Assembly: GCF_900996245.1 (NCBI RefSeq)
Contig: NZ_CAAJGK010000118.1
Coordinates: forward strand, 1-64,000
Reading direction: 5' to 3'
From: Paraburkholderia sp. BCC1886
GTDB taxonomy: Bacteria > Pseudomonadota > Gammaproteobacteria > Burkholderiales > Burkholderiaceae
Length of the DNA stretch: 64,000 nt
Shown: piece by piece, positions 25,312-34,089 of the stretch
How the letters are laid out: the number at the start of each line of letters is the position of its first letter
Numbering within the stretch: the first letter of the stretch is position 1
Notes under the pieces: model-generated
Database searches by the model: none
Seen by the model: the letters and a program-made list of their open reading frames with translations, nothing else
What the model was told of the DNA's origin: nothing
Position numbers and translations under genes: made by a program

Positions 25312-25965
25312 ATGGGCAAAAAACAGGCCTCTTCTCACGCGAAAGCCACCGCGGGAGCGTCCGTCAGCGAAGACGACATCGCGCCGGCAGAAGGACGGCA
25401 ACTGATTCTGGATACGGCCGCCCGCCTCTTTCGCGAGGAAGGCTATGCCAGCATTTCACTGCGCGATATCGCGGCGGAATGCGGTGTGACGACGGGCAGC
25501 ATCTATCACCACTTCGGCTCCAGGGAAGAAATCGTCACCGAGGTATTGCGCATTGGCGTGGTGCGTGTCGCCGAAGAAGTAAGACGGGCGGTGATGTCGC
25601 TCGACCCCGCTAGCGACACGCGCACCATCCTGCACGCCGCCATTCACGCCCACCTCCACGCGCTGCTCAAGTTGCAGGACTACACCTCGGCGAACGTTCG
25701 CATTTTCGGACAGGTCCCGGCGTCGATTCGCGAAAAGCAGATCGTCGCCCGGGATGCGTACGAATCGTACTGGCACACACTGCTTCAGCGTTGCGCCGCG
25801 CGCGGCGAATTCAATCCCGCGCGCGATCTGAGATTGACGCGTCTGTTCCTGATTACCGCATTGAACGGCTCGCTCGAATGGTACAGGCCGCGAAGTACAT
25901 CGATTCAGATGCTGTCTCACGAACTGACCGAATTGTTTCTCGATGGACTGACGCGGCGCGGGTGA
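25312..25965 (+). CDS. TetR/AcrR-family regulator (second)
   Basis: Protein of 217 aa. The helix-turn-helix lies near residues 28-74 (ILDTAARLFREEGYASISL, then AAECGVTTGSIYHHF). The N-terminal 25 residues are charged and probably disordered. The C-terminal domain is of the KstR2/FadR-like TetR type (LRLTRLFLITALNGSLEWY). It is divergent from the acyl-CoA dehydrogenase/ligase/thioesterase unit, with two matching palindromes between them, so it is probably a repressor of fatty- or acyl-CoA catabolism that responds to an acyl-CoA. A decayed transporter gene overlaps its stop codon. Confidence 0.9.
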   Translation: MGKKQASSHAKATAGASVSEDDIAPAEGRQLILDTAARLFREEGYASISLRDIAAECGVTTGSIYHHFGSREEIVTEVLRIGVVRVAEEVRRAVMSLDPASDTRTILHAAIHAHLHALLKLQDYTSANVRIFGQVPASIREKQIVARDAYESYWHTLLQRCAARGEFNPARDLRLTRLFLITALNGSLEWYRPRSTSIQMLSHELTELFLDGLTRRG

Positions 25966-26509
25966 TGCGCGAGAAACTAAGAGTTCACCCTTATTCAGGG
26001 AATGCGATTCTCGTCTTCCTGATGATTGGCCTCGCGCTTCAGCGCACGCCGATCGCGTACGCGAATGCAATTCGCCGTGCCGCGCGCCAGACCGGTTCGG
26101 TGCTGCTTCAGTATCCGGTCTATGGCGGCGTCATGGGCGTCATGAAGGGCACCGGTCCTGCATCGATGATCGCCAAGGCATTCCTGACAATCGCCTCGCC
26201 AGCCATGCTTCCGCTCTGGAGCTTTCTCAGTTCGCTCATCATCACGTTGCTGGTGCCGAGCGCGGGAGGCCACTGGGCGGTGCAGGGTCCATTCGTGCTG
26301 CCCGCGGCACTCGATCTGCATGCATCGGTGCCGCGCACCGCGATGGGCGTCGCCATGGCCGAAAACGTGTCGAACATGCTTCAGCCTTTCTGGGCCGTGC
26401 CGATCGTGGCCATCGCGGGCATTCGCATTCAGCGCGTGTGGGGTACACGGCGGTTTTCTTCGCCGTGTCGCTGGTGATCTATGCGGTTGCGCTCTGGCTG
26501 GTTCCTTGA
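25965..26509 (+). pseudogene. Short-chain fatty acid transporter (AtoE-like), truncated and frameshifted
   Basis: The frame that begins inside the TetR stop encodes the C-terminal half of an AtoE-type transporter: QYPVYGGVMGVM, LLVPSAGGHWAVQGPFV and NMLQPFWAVPIVAIAGI are recognisable. The N-terminal half is missing. Near 26440 the reading frame shifts; the proper ending (GYTAVFFAVSLVIYAVALWL, stop 26507-26509) continues in another frame. Two independent lesions make this a non-functional relic. Its remaining context (TetR and acyl-CoA genes) suggests it once imported a short-chain acid for this unit. Confidence 0.8.
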
Positions 26510-26539
26510 AGTGTGGCGAAGTGTTCCGGCGCGCTCACG

Positions 26540-26845
26540 TCAATGCGCCGCGGACGCTTCTGCCGAGTCCCCGCCCTTTGTCGGGCGCGTGAGCCAGATG
26601 AGCGGAATGATCAGAATAAAAATGAAGGTGGACGCATAGAAGAAATCGTCGAGCCCCATGACCGCGGCCTGATTGGCAACCATCGATTCGAACGATGCAT
26701 ACGCGCTGCCCAGGCTCATATGAAATTGCGACTGCAATCCCGCGATAGCCTGATTGAAGGCCGGATTGTCGAGGCTCGCCGGTGCGGGCCTGTTCTCAGG
26801 TGCGGGCACGTCGTGGAGCTGGGCAATCAGCATGTTCCCGCGCAA
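26540..26845 (-). pseudogene. C-terminal fragment of a DHA2/EmrB-type MFS transporter
   Basis: About 100 codons remain. SFESMVANQAAVMGLDDFFY and the last transmembrane helix ending PLIWLTRPTK resemble the end of EmrB/QacA drug exporters. The expected 400 upstream residues are absent. Its 5' end overlaps, on the other strand, the beginning of another transporter fragment, so two deletion products are joined here. Confidence 0.65.
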
Positions 26846-27064
26846 TCAGGCGAGAGCGGCGATCGGCCTGATGAACATCTTCGCGAGCTGCGGCAGCATT
26901 GTCGGAACTATGACCGTCGGATATTTTGCACGCGGAGCGAGCCCGGCGAGCAATTTCTATATTCTTGGCTGTGCGCTGTTTGCTGGCTCGTTTGTCATGC
27001 TGCTGCTCATCGCGTGGAACAGCCGGCGCGAGATCGATCCAACGGGTGGCGTCGCGTATCACTG
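26775..27064 (+). pseudogene. C-terminal fragment of an ACS-family MFS transporter
   Basis: The frame reads AGAGLFSGAGTSWSWAIS, then FPRNQARAAIGLMNIFASCG and FYILGCALFAGSFVM. This aligns along its length with the C-terminal quarter of the intact ACS transporter encoded at 36409-37701 (AGAGLFSPSGTWWAWVIS, then VPRNQAAPSIAVINMFASFG). Nothing upstream of this point is present. It overlaps the DHA2 fragment on the opposite strand by about 70 bases. Confidence 0.7.
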
Positions 27065-27181
27065 AGCACAGGGCGCACGCGGCGCAATGTGGCGGCCTGG
27101 CGGTTTGCGCGTGACCGTGGGTCTTTCGTGCCGGATCGATCCGCAGAAGCGCACTGCGCCACAACTTCTGCGGCGCTCGCA

Positions 27182-28486
27182 TCATACTGCCGGTTTCTCC
27201 ACAGCGCGTGATCTTTGCGGATTGGACCCGATCAGTATCAGCACTGCCGCTAGCGCGCCAACGGCCGAGATAATCCGAAGGCCGCCAGCAAAGCTGCCAG
27301 TCACTTCTTTCACGAATCCGACCATGTACAGGTAGGCGAAACCCGAAAGATTGCCGACCGAGTTGATCATGGCCATGCCCGCCGCCATTCCCGTCGCATC
27401 CAGAAAATCGGAGCAATGAGCCCAAAATACGACGAGTGCGGAAAATGCGCCGATGGCCGCAAGACACAACAGGGCAAATCTCGCTGTGGCAGTGAAAGGT
27501 CCCGTGGACAGGCCAAGCGCCAATGCCGCAAGAACGATTGCCAGGACGAGATGATATTTTCGCTCGCCTCTTGCGTCAGACGATCTGGCCAAGAACCGCA
27601 TTCCCACGACGGCGAGCGCAAACGGAATGACATTGACCAGGCCCGTAGCAAATAGGCTGAGACCAAACTGGTGAATGATCTGAGGCAGAAAAAAACTCAG
27701 TCCATAGTTGAAGCCGACCGTACCGAAATAGGCAATCGAGAGGATGATGACTTTCGGTTTCAACAGAAACCGAAGTATGCCGTCATGCGCATCGACCTGC
27801 ACCAGGCTTCGATCGGCTCGCAGCGCGTTCTCGAGCCAGTTCTTTTCCTCTTCGTTCAGCCAGCCAGCCTGGCAGGGATGGTCGCTAAGCATAAAGTACA
27901 CAACCGGCGCGAGAAGGAGCGCTGGCAGCGCGTTGATAAGAAACATCCACTGCCACCCGTGCAGTCCGAGAACCCCCTCCAGGCTCAGACATGCGCTCGC
28001 CAGTGGCGAACCGATCACACTCGCAACCGGCATGGCCGCGAGATAGGTGGCAATCACACCGGCGCGATATCTGGACGGGATCCACAGAGTAAAAAAGAAC
28101 GTGACACCGGGACTGAAGCCCGCCTCGGCTGCGCCGAGCAGCAACCGGATCACATAGAAGCTGTGTGGGCCTTGCACTAACGCCGTACACGCGGAAAGCA
28201 CGCCCCAGGTGATCATGATCCGGGCAATCCAACGTCGTGCGCCGACTCGTTCGAGAATCAGATTCGACGGGATTTCGAGCAGGAAATAGCTAACGAAAAA
28301 AAGCCCCGCTCCCAATCCGAAGGTGGACGCAGATAGACCAATGTCATGATTCATCGTCAACGCGGCAAACCCGACATTCACGCGATCGAGAAACGCCACT
28401 ACGAAGCAGATAAAAAGGAGAGGCACAAATCTCCTTATCACCTTGCGCATCACCGCATGTTCTATTTGTGAATCGTTCACACGCAT
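27182..28486 (-). CDS. MFS transporter, anion:cation symporter (ACS) family
   Basis: Protein of 434 aa with about twelve transmembrane segments. The N-terminal signature FVVAFLDRVNVGFAAL is typical of the ACS family, which includes tartrate, phthalate and 4-hydroxyphenylacetate carriers. EIPSNLILERVGARRWIAR is the loop 2-3 motif. Base composition and codon use look somewhat less GC-rich than the neighbours. It lies between decayed transporter fragments and the 2-hydroxyacid dehydrogenase cluster, 93 bases from the latter on the same strand, so it may serve that cluster. Confidence 0.88.
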   Translation of the reverse strand: MRVNDSQIEHAVMRKVIRRFVPLLFICFVVAFLDRVNVGFAALTMNHDIGLSASTFGLGAGLFFVSYFLLEIPSNLILERVGARRWIARIMITWGVLSACTALVQGPHSFYVIRLLLGAAEAGFSPGVTFFFTLWIPSRYRAGVIATYLAAMPVASVIGSPLASACLSLEGVLGLHGWQWMFLINALPALLLAPVVYFMLSDHPCQAGWLNEEEKNWLENALRADRSLVQVDAHDGILRFLLKPKVIILSIAYFGTVGFNYGLSFFLPQIIHQFGLSLFATGLVNVIPFALAVVGMRFLARSSDARGERKYHLVLAIVLAALALGLSTGPFTATARFALLCLAAIGAFSALVVFWAHCSDFLDATGMAAGMAMINSVGNLSGFAYLYMVGFVKEVTGSFAGGLRIISAVGALAAVLILIGSNPQRSRAVEKPAV

Positions 28487-28578
28487 CTCCCCAATCTATT
28501 GGGTGGATAGACGCCGATCAGAGTCATTGCGCGCTGACGCACAGGCAACGAAATGCGATCGTTGGCCCGCCGGCAGTG

Positions 28579-29556
28579 CTAGTTGCGACTGCCCGAAAAC
28601 TTTCCGACTACATTGCGAGGCGCACCCGCAACGAACGCGTCGATGTTGTCGAGCAATTGATCGACGAGTGTCTGGATCGCCTCGTCGCTGGCCCACGCGA
28701 CGTGCGGCGTCAGCAGAAAATTGGGCAATCGAAGCAGGGCCTGCCACTCGTGCGATTCCGGCATCGGTTCCTCGGTAACCACATCGAAACCGGCGCCGGA
28801 AATCTGGCCGCTACCCAGCGCCTGCGCAAGCGCGCCTTCGTCGACGAGTCCGCCGCGTGCCGTGTTGATCACGAGCGGATGCCTTGTCATCTGAGCGAAT
28901 TCGCGGGTACCGATGAGCTTGCGTGTCGCGGGTGTGAGCGGGCAATGCAACGTGACAATGTCGCTTTGCGCAAGCACCTCGTCGAAGGGCGTGTAAAGCG
29001 GCCCCATGTTGTCGACACCCTTGTACGCGGACATCAGCACGCGCATCCCGAGCGCCGTGCCGATGCGCGCGACTTCGCGCCCGAGCACACCGTCGCCGAT
29101 CACGCCGAGCGTCGAGCCAGCCAGATCGCGGATCGGGAAATCGAAGTAGCAGAACTGGCCGGACTGCTGCCAGCGTCCGTTCTGCACCGACTCCCGATAC
29201 GCGACGATCGAGCGCCGCAACGCGAAGATCAGCGCGAAGGTATGTTCGGGGACGGTGTGCAGCGCGTAGTTGCGGATATTCGACACGACGACGCCGCGTT
29301 CGTCGCACGCCGCGAGATCGATCACGTCGGTACCGGTCGCCGCAACCGCAATCAGCTTCACGCGCGGCGACTTCGCGAGCACCTCCGGGCCGATCCTCAC
29401 TTTGTTCGTGATGACGATGTCCGCGTCGGCGATCCGGTCGACAAGCTGTTCCGGCCGCGTCGTTTCGAAAGCGACGAGTTCGTGTTCGAACGTGAGCGGA
29501 CGAAATTGCGCACGCGGCGATATCGTGCCGCGATCGAGAAAGAGAATACGTTTCAT
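28579..29556 (-). CDS. D-2-hydroxyacid dehydrogenase
   Basis: Protein of 325 aa of the D-isomer-specific 2-hydroxyacid dehydrogenase family. The Rossmann motif is GVIGDGVLG near residue 150. The catalytic residues are visible as Arg in NTARGGLVDE, Glu in TEEP and His in TPHVAW. The start at 29556 (MKRILFLDRG) is preferred over 29580 because it fits family length. It is the last gene of a minus-strand unit with DUF4387 and AtuA-like genes, so it may interconvert a 2-hydroxy and a 2-oxo acid in that pathway. Glycerate- and hydroxypyruvate-type reductases are its nearest relatives by pattern. Confidence 0.9.
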   Translation of the reverse strand: MKRILFLDRGTISPRAQFRPLTFEHELVAFETTRPEQLVDRIADADIVITNKVRIGPEVLAKSPRVKLIAVAATGTDVIDLAACDERGVVVSNIRNYALHTVPEHTFALIFALRRSIVAYRESVQNGRWQQSGQFCYFDFPIRDLAGSTLGVIGDGVLGREVARIGTALGMRVLMSAYKGVDNMGPLYTPFDEVLAQSDIVTLHCPLTPATRKLIGTREFAQMTRHPLVINTARGGLVDEGALAQALGSGQISGAGFDVVTEEPMPESHEWQALLRLPNFLLTPHVAWASDEAIQTLVDQLLDNIDAFVAGAPRNVVGKFSGSRN

Positions 29557-29576
29557 GGGCGTTTTGATGAAAGATA

Positions 29577-29930
29577 TCAACGCGCCGGCGGAATGCGGAT
29601 TCCGATCAGCGGTTCGTGTTGCTGCGCGCCATAGACGTCGCGATCGCCAGGCGCGCCGGAAGTCGGACCTGTACGCGGAATCGTGATCTTGATCGCATTG
29701 GCCGCGTCGAACGAGACGATGCTGACATCGCTCGCCACGACCGGATACAGCGCGCTGACGAGTTCCGGTGTGAGTACGCCGCTGTCGAGTACGCGGCGAT
29801 ATGTCGGCGCGTCGGGAAAAATCATGTCGAAGGTCAGGTACAGTGGCCCGGCGTTCTTGCTGCGCATCACCTCGGCGAGATCATAGATCGTGTCGCCGCT
29901 CGCGGGATCGAAAACAGTGGTCAGATTCAT
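29577..29930 (-). CDS. DUF4387 family protein
   Basis: Protein of 117 aa with the DUF4387 pattern: YDLAEVMRSKNAGP near residue 16, LTFDMIF near 32, a middle VSFDAANAIKITIPR, and the closing DVYGAQQHEPLIGI. No enzymatic role has been established for this family as far as I know. It occurs next to AtuA/DUF1446 genes, as here, and may be the separate small subunit that corresponds to the C-terminal domain of longer AtuA proteins. The gap to the AtuA-like stop is only four bases, which supports co-expression at fixed ratio. Confidence 0.85.
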   Translation of the reverse strand: MNLTTVFDPASGDTIYDLAEVMRSKNAGPLYLTFDMIFPDAPTYRRVLDSGVLTPELVSALYPVVASDVSIVSFDAANAIKITIPRTGPTSGAPGDRDVYGAQQHEPLIGIRIPPAR

Positions 29931-29934
29931 TGCA

Positions 29935-31293
29935 TCACCCGATGTTCGTCAAGTTGACGGGAAACAGCGCGGCCGGATCGTCGACCTGCATCACGTGATA
30001 GATCGTGAATTCGTACACCGGACCGCCGACCAGATCCGACGGCGAAAACGGAAACGCGAGATTGCCCGCAGTGGCTTTGCGGCCATTGAAATAGCCGTGT
30101 AAAAACGAGCTGCGCGCAAGCGACAGCGCCATATTCGCCAGTTCCTGGGTCGGTGCGATCGCCTCGATCACCATACCGATCTCATGCGCGAGACGTGGCT
30201 CGCGTTGCTCGACGCGCACGCCGTTGCGCCCGTAGTAAATGAAGTTCAGCTCGTACTCGCCGGGCTTCATGTCGAACGCAGTCAGCCGCGCGACGTCGTC
30301 GCGTACGCGAGCTTCCACCTGGTCGACGGCAGCGAGCAACCGCGGATCGGTCATGCCGGCCACGGTAATCGTGCGATAACCGCGCAGCTTCACTCCTTCG
30401 AGCTTGATGCTCGGCGGCATCTCGACGAGCTTGCTGCCGGACACACGCACACGCCGGTCGTCGAGCTTTTCGATGTGCGTGTGCTCGAGATCGACAAGGC
30501 CTTCGGGCTCGTAGAAATGATGCGGATCGGGCTGCTCGTACATCATGTGCGCAGCCACCGAAACGGGCGTGACGCCCCGCTCCATGTTCATCGGTTCGAG
30601 TTCGAAGTGATCGCGTCTTAGCGTGCCGAGCAGGCAATCGTTCGCGGCGAGCGGCACCGAGCACTGCGCGCCGCATTCGAGCAGCTTGGCCATATGGAAC
30701 GCGAGTCCCATGTCGAAGCCGCGCGCGGCGGCGAGGCTTGCGTAGATGGCCGTGTCGCATGCGCGGCCCGCGATGATCACATCGGCACCCGCGTCGAGCG
30801 CATTGACGAACGGATCGGTGCCCATCTGTGCAACGATGCGCGTAGTCTCGTCGACGGCCTCTTCGGTGAGTTCGGGCAGCACGCCCATCGACTTCACACG
30901 GCCTTCGCGAATCGCCTGTTTGATGACGCTCTTGTCGATCTCGGCGGGAATGGTCGCGAGCTTGTAGCGCAAGCCGTCACGTTTCGTGACTTCGTCGAGT
31001 ACATCGAGAAATTCGTCGAGATGCGGCTTGCCACCGGCGGTTCCCGCCGTGCCGATCACGTATGGCACGCCCGCATCGCGCGCCGCCTTCAGCGAGAGAC
31101 CGAGATCGCGCCGCAACTGCTCGCGCTTGATCAGCGATTTGCCGCTGCCGAGATAGTAAGGGCCGGGATCGGATGAGCCGTTGTCGGCGCCGACCAGATG
31201 CGGCTTGCGTGCGATGCCGTTTTTCAGCGAGGTTTCAGGAAATCCGTAGCCGAGATTGCCCGCCACGGCCATGATGCGCAGTTCGTCTTCCAT
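29935..31293 (-). CDS. AtuA-like (DUF1446) protein
   Basis: Protein of 452 aa of the DUF1446/AtuA family. It has LGYGFPETS near the start, GADNGSSDPGPYYLGSGKS near residue 35, VIGTAGTAGGKPHLDE, and IIAGRACDTAIYASLAAARG. The protein is shorter than the AtuA proteins of acyclic terpene degradation, which carry a further C-terminal domain; the DUF4387 protein encoded next may replace it. It is linked to CaiB CoA-transferase and CitE lyase genes, not to a geranyl-CoA carboxylase, so a terpene role is not supported. The chemistry is unassigned; a hydratase- or lyase-type step is a guess from context. Confidence 0.86.
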   Translation of the reverse strand: MEDELRIMAVAGNLGYGFPETSLKNGIARKPHLVGADNGSSDPGPYYLGSGKSLIKREQLRRDLGLSLKAARDAGVPYVIGTAGTAGGKPHLDEFLDVLDEVTKRDGLRYKLATIPAEIDKSVIKQAIREGRVKSMGVLPELTEEAVDETTRIVAQMGTDPFVNALDAGADVIIAGRACDTAIYASLAAARGFDMGLAFHMAKLLECGAQCSVPLAANDCLLGTLRRDHFELEPMNMERGVTPVSVAAHMMYEQPDPHHFYEPEGLVDLEHTHIEKLDDRRVRVSGSKLVEMPPSIKLEGVKLRGYRTITVAGMTDPRLLAAVDQVEARVRDDVARLTAFDMKPGEYELNFIYYGRNGVRVEQREPRLAHEIGMVIEAIAPTQELANMALSLARSSFLHGYFNGRKATAGNLAFPFSPSDLVGGPVYEFTIYHVMQVDDPAALFPVNLTNIG

Positions 31294-31309
31294 GGTTTGA
31301 TCGAATAGT

Positions 31310-32116
31310 TTAGTCAGCGTGGGTTTGCGGCGCGACGTCGAGCCGGGCGATGATGCCTTCGAGTTCTTTCGACGGCGCGGGATAGCGTTCGAGCACTTGC
31401 GGATCGTGGCCTGGAATCACGTGCTCTTTTGAATCGGCGAGGAGATATACCGTGTCGAATGCTTCGAGCATCTGGCAAACGTCACAGGCATTCGAGAACG
31501 GCCGGCGCTTTTCGATGTTTTCATAAAAGTGCGAGGCATCCGAGGCGACCACCACCCAGCCGCGCGCCGTCTTCACGCGCACGACCTGCAGGCCCGGCGT
31601 ATGCCCGCCGACCGGCTGCAGTTCGATGCCCGGTGCGACTTCTGCGGGACCGTCGTGCATCACGACGCGTTGCGCGAAATTCATCCTGACCATCTGCGCG
31701 ACGTCTTCGGGTTCGTAGTGATGTCCGAAATGCGGGTATTTCATGTGACGTCCGGTCGCAAAATGCATCTCCGGTTCCTGCAGATGAAAACGGGACGACT
31801 GCAACAGCGCGAAATTGCCAACGTGATCGTAGTGCAGATGCGTGATCACGGTGTCGGTAATGGAATCGGGATCGATGTCGATCAGCCGCAGCGAATCGAT
31901 TGGGCAACGCAGAACACCGCGTCCGCGTTTGGCCGCCGTCTGGGCGCTGAAGCCTGTATCGATCAGCACCGAGCGCTGCGCATTGCGAGCGACCCACACG
32001 TAGTAGTCGAGCGGCATTGCGCTCGCGTGATCGTCGTCGCCGCCGATGAAGTTGTCGCTACGCCAGCCGTCGCGGCGCGCGTATTTGATCGCGAAAAGCT
32101 CGTAGGTGTCTGTCAT
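31310..32116 (-). CDS. Metallo-beta-lactamase-fold hydrolase (AHL-lactonase-like family)
   Basis: Protein of 268 aa with the metal motif HLHYDHVGN near residue 93, a further His in GGHTPGLQ and an Asp in VASDASHFYEN. The C-terminal metal-binding region is VIPGHDPQV. GGAGG lies eight bases before the start. The family contains N-acyl homoserine lactonases but also many lactone and thioester hydrolases. Within the CaiB/CitE/AtuA cluster a lactone or CoA-thioester substrate is more likely than a quorum signal. The gene is 16 bases upstream of the AtuA-like gene on the same strand. Confidence 0.88.
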   Translation of the reverse strand: MTDTYELFAIKYARRDGWRSDNFIGGDDDHASAMPLDYYVWVARNAQRSVLIDTGFSAQTAAKRGRGVLRCPIDSLRLIDIDPDSITDTVITHLHYDHVGNFALLQSSRFHLQEPEMHFATGRHMKYPHFGHHYEPEDVAQMVRMNFAQRVVMHDGPAEVAPGIELQPVGGHTPGLQVVRVKTARGWVVVASDASHFYENIEKRRPFSNACDVCQMLEAFDTVYLLADSKEHVIPGHDPQVLERYPAPSKELEGIIARLDVAPQTHAD

Positions 32117-32239
32117 TTATCTACCTCCAATATTTGTTCGTTTTCACGCCGGTCGATGTGTCGTCAACGTGATCGACCCGCAGATCTTCTTTTGCTTACT
32201 GCTTTGTCGCAACGCCAGCCTCGGCCGCGCGAAGGAGTT

Positions 32240-33256
32240 TCAGCCGAATGCCATCTGCGCGGCGAAAAACAACGCTTCGATCATCGGTTCCTCGCGCCGG
32301 CGCGCGAGACTGACAAACGACAACGGTATTTCGATCGGTACTTCGCGCGAGATCGCCGCGCCGTACTTTTGCGCTTCGTCGATCGCGACCGTCTCGCGTG
32401 CGAGCGACAACCCGACGCCCGCGCGCACCAGTTCGATCATCGAGGCTTCGAGATCGACTTCCGCCGCCACCTCCGGTTTGGCGCCGACCGACTCGAAGGC
32501 GCGTGTCAGCATGACGTGATGCATCGAAGTCGGCGGCGTCCAGATCCACGGCAATCTGGCGAGTTCGGTCCAGCCGCGGCCGTTGATGCGGTCCTGCCAG
32601 CCTTTCGGCGCGATCACGTAGTACGTGATGGGCATCAACGCAATGGCATGCAACTCGACGCCATTGCTTTCGGCCGGCGTGCCCAGAAAGAAGCCTACGT
32701 CGAGTGCACCGCTCGCGAGCTGTTCGACTACCTGGCCTGTCATCGAATGACGTAGACGCGTGCGCACTTCCGGATAGCGGTTCGCCATATATTGAAGAAC
32801 GGCGCCGAGGCGGATCGTTTGCGGATTCAGGATCGTGCCAATGGACACGGTGCCGGAGAGAATGCTGACGAGATTGTCGGCGGCGACTTCAAAACTGCCG
32901 ATCGATTCGAGAATCTGCTCGGCGTAGGGCAACAGCTTGAGCCCGTCGGCGGTCAGCGTGAGGCCGCGTGGCGAGCGCTTCAGGAGGCGCAGTTTCAGTT
33001 GGTCCTGAAGGCTCTTCAATTGCAGGCTGACGGCGGGCTGCGTGAGATTGAGCAGCTTCGCTGCCTTGGTCAAGCTGCCTTCCCGCGCGACCGCAACGAA
33101 CGCGCGAATATGGGCGAGATCGTTGATCGTACGGCTCGACGGCTTGCCGGTAAAAAGCTTCATGAGAGTCATCGGCAGCAACGCATAAGGCCGCAAACGC
33201 GGCGGGGTCGGCGCGCCGGCGCTGTTCGACGAAACGGATGTGTCGGGCTCAAACAT
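32240..33256 (-). CDS. LysR-family transcriptional regulator
   Basis: Protein of 338 aa. The winged helix-turn-helix lies near residues 48-108 (HIRAFVAVAREGSLTKAAKL, then TQPAVSLQLKSLQDQL). A LysR co-inducer domain follows. The annotated start overlaps the end of the CoA-lyase gene by eight bases; Met32, nearer the HTH, is an alternative. The gene sits inside the minus-strand cluster rather than divergent from it, but the 297-base interval before 35578 offers a divergent promoter region it could control. It probably responds to a pathway acid or CoA ester. Confidence 0.88.
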   Translation of the reverse strand: MFEPDTSVSSNSAGAPTPPRLRPYALLPMTLMKLFTGKPSSRTINDLAHIRAFVAVAREGSLTKAAKLLNLTQPAVSLQLKSLQDQLKLRLLKRSPRGLTLTADGLKLLPYAEQILESIGSFEVAADNLVSILSGTVSIGTILNPQTIRLGAVLQYMANRYPEVRTRLRHSMTGQVVEQLASGALDVGFFLGTPAESNGVELHAIALMPITYYVIAPKGWQDRINGRGWTELARLPWIWTPPTSMHHVMLTRAFESVGAKPEVAAEVDLEASMIELVRAGVGLSLARETVAIDEAQKYGAAISREVPIEIPLSFVSLARRREEPMIEALFFAAQMAFG

Positions 33257-34076
33257 GGTCCGCCGCCTCGAGAATGCGGCGCGCTTGAGCCAGCACCGGT
33301 GCGTCGACCAGCTTGCCGTCCACCGCGACCGCCGCGCCGCTCGAGGCGACTTCGCAGACCCGAGTCGCCCATTTCACTTCCTGCGGCGAAGGTCCGAGGC
33401 CCGCGCCGACGGCAGCAATCTGTTTCGGATGCACGCAAAGCTTCGCGCCGAAACCGAACGCGCGCGCGCGCCGCACTTCGTCGTCGAGCGCCGCGTCATC
33501 GTCGAGGTTAGTGCAGACGCCGTCGACAGCGGGCAGCAATCCCGCCAGGCGCGTATGTAGCAGGATCTGCGTCCGATAGTAATGCAACGGCTCGCCGATG
33601 TCATTCGCACCGATGTCGAGCGCCAGATCGACGGTGCCGAGCATCAGGCGTTTCACATTCGGTGAATGCGCGAGCGCGTCGAGATGCGCGAAACCCGCGG
33701 CGGTCTCCATTAGCAGATGCAGCGACCAGCGCGGTTCGATCGACGCGATGCGGGCGATTTCGCCGGCCTGCTCCGCTTTCGGAATCACGACGCCGTCGAG
33801 CTCGAGCTTCGCGCAGGCTTCGAGATCGGCGTCGTACCACGGCGTGCCGTGACTGTTGATGCGCACCAGCAATTGCACGCCGCGTGAGCGTGCGGTAAGC
33901 GCCAGCGCGGGAAACTCACGGCTGAGCGACGCGCGCGCGTCGCTCTTGCGCGCGGGCTCGACCGCGTCTTCGAGGTCGACGATCACGGCGCCCGCGCCCG
34001 CGTGCGCGGCCTTGTCGAAGCGTTCGGGACGCGTGGCGGGTGCGAACAGATAAGTGCGTAGCATTTTGTTAGACAT
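33249..34076 (-). CDS. CoA ester lyase, CitE/HpcH-HpaI family
   Basis: Protein of 275 aa beginning MLRTYLFAPATRPERF after a short lead. It has VDLEDAVEPARK near residue 33, RINSHGTPW near 72, and the LMLGTVDLALDIGA segment. The pattern is that of citramalyl-CoA/malyl-CoA lyases. It is encoded just after a CaiB CoA-transferase, the combination known from itaconate and mesaconate degradation (CoA transfer, hydration, cleavage to pyruvate or glyoxylate and an acyl-CoA). No standard hydratase gene is adjacent; the AtuA/DUF4387 pair is the unassigned candidate. It is clearly a different paralogue from the CitE-type gene at 11427. Confidence 0.87.
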   Translation of the reverse strand: MSNKMLRTYLFAPATRPERFDKAAHAGAGAVIVDLEDAVEPARKSDARASLSREFPALALTARSRGVQLLVRINSHGTPWYDADLEACAKLELDGVVIPKAEQAGEIARIASIEPRWSLHLLMETAAGFAHLDALAHSPNVKRLMLGTVDLALDIGANDIGEPLHYYRTQILLHTRLAGLLPAVDGVCTNLDDDAALDDEVRRARAFGFGAKLCVHPKQIAAVGAGLGPSPQEVKWATRVCEVASSGAAVAVDGKLVDAPVLAQARRILEAADHV

Positions 34077-34089
34077 CGGAAAGATCGTG

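Noticed and set aside
29935..31293. AtuA-like gene as evidence for acyclic terpene degradation
   Set aside because: No geranyl-CoA carboxylase or citronellyl-CoA genes are linked to it; the carboxylase at 12.7-16.4 kb belongs to another unit, 13 kb away and under other control.
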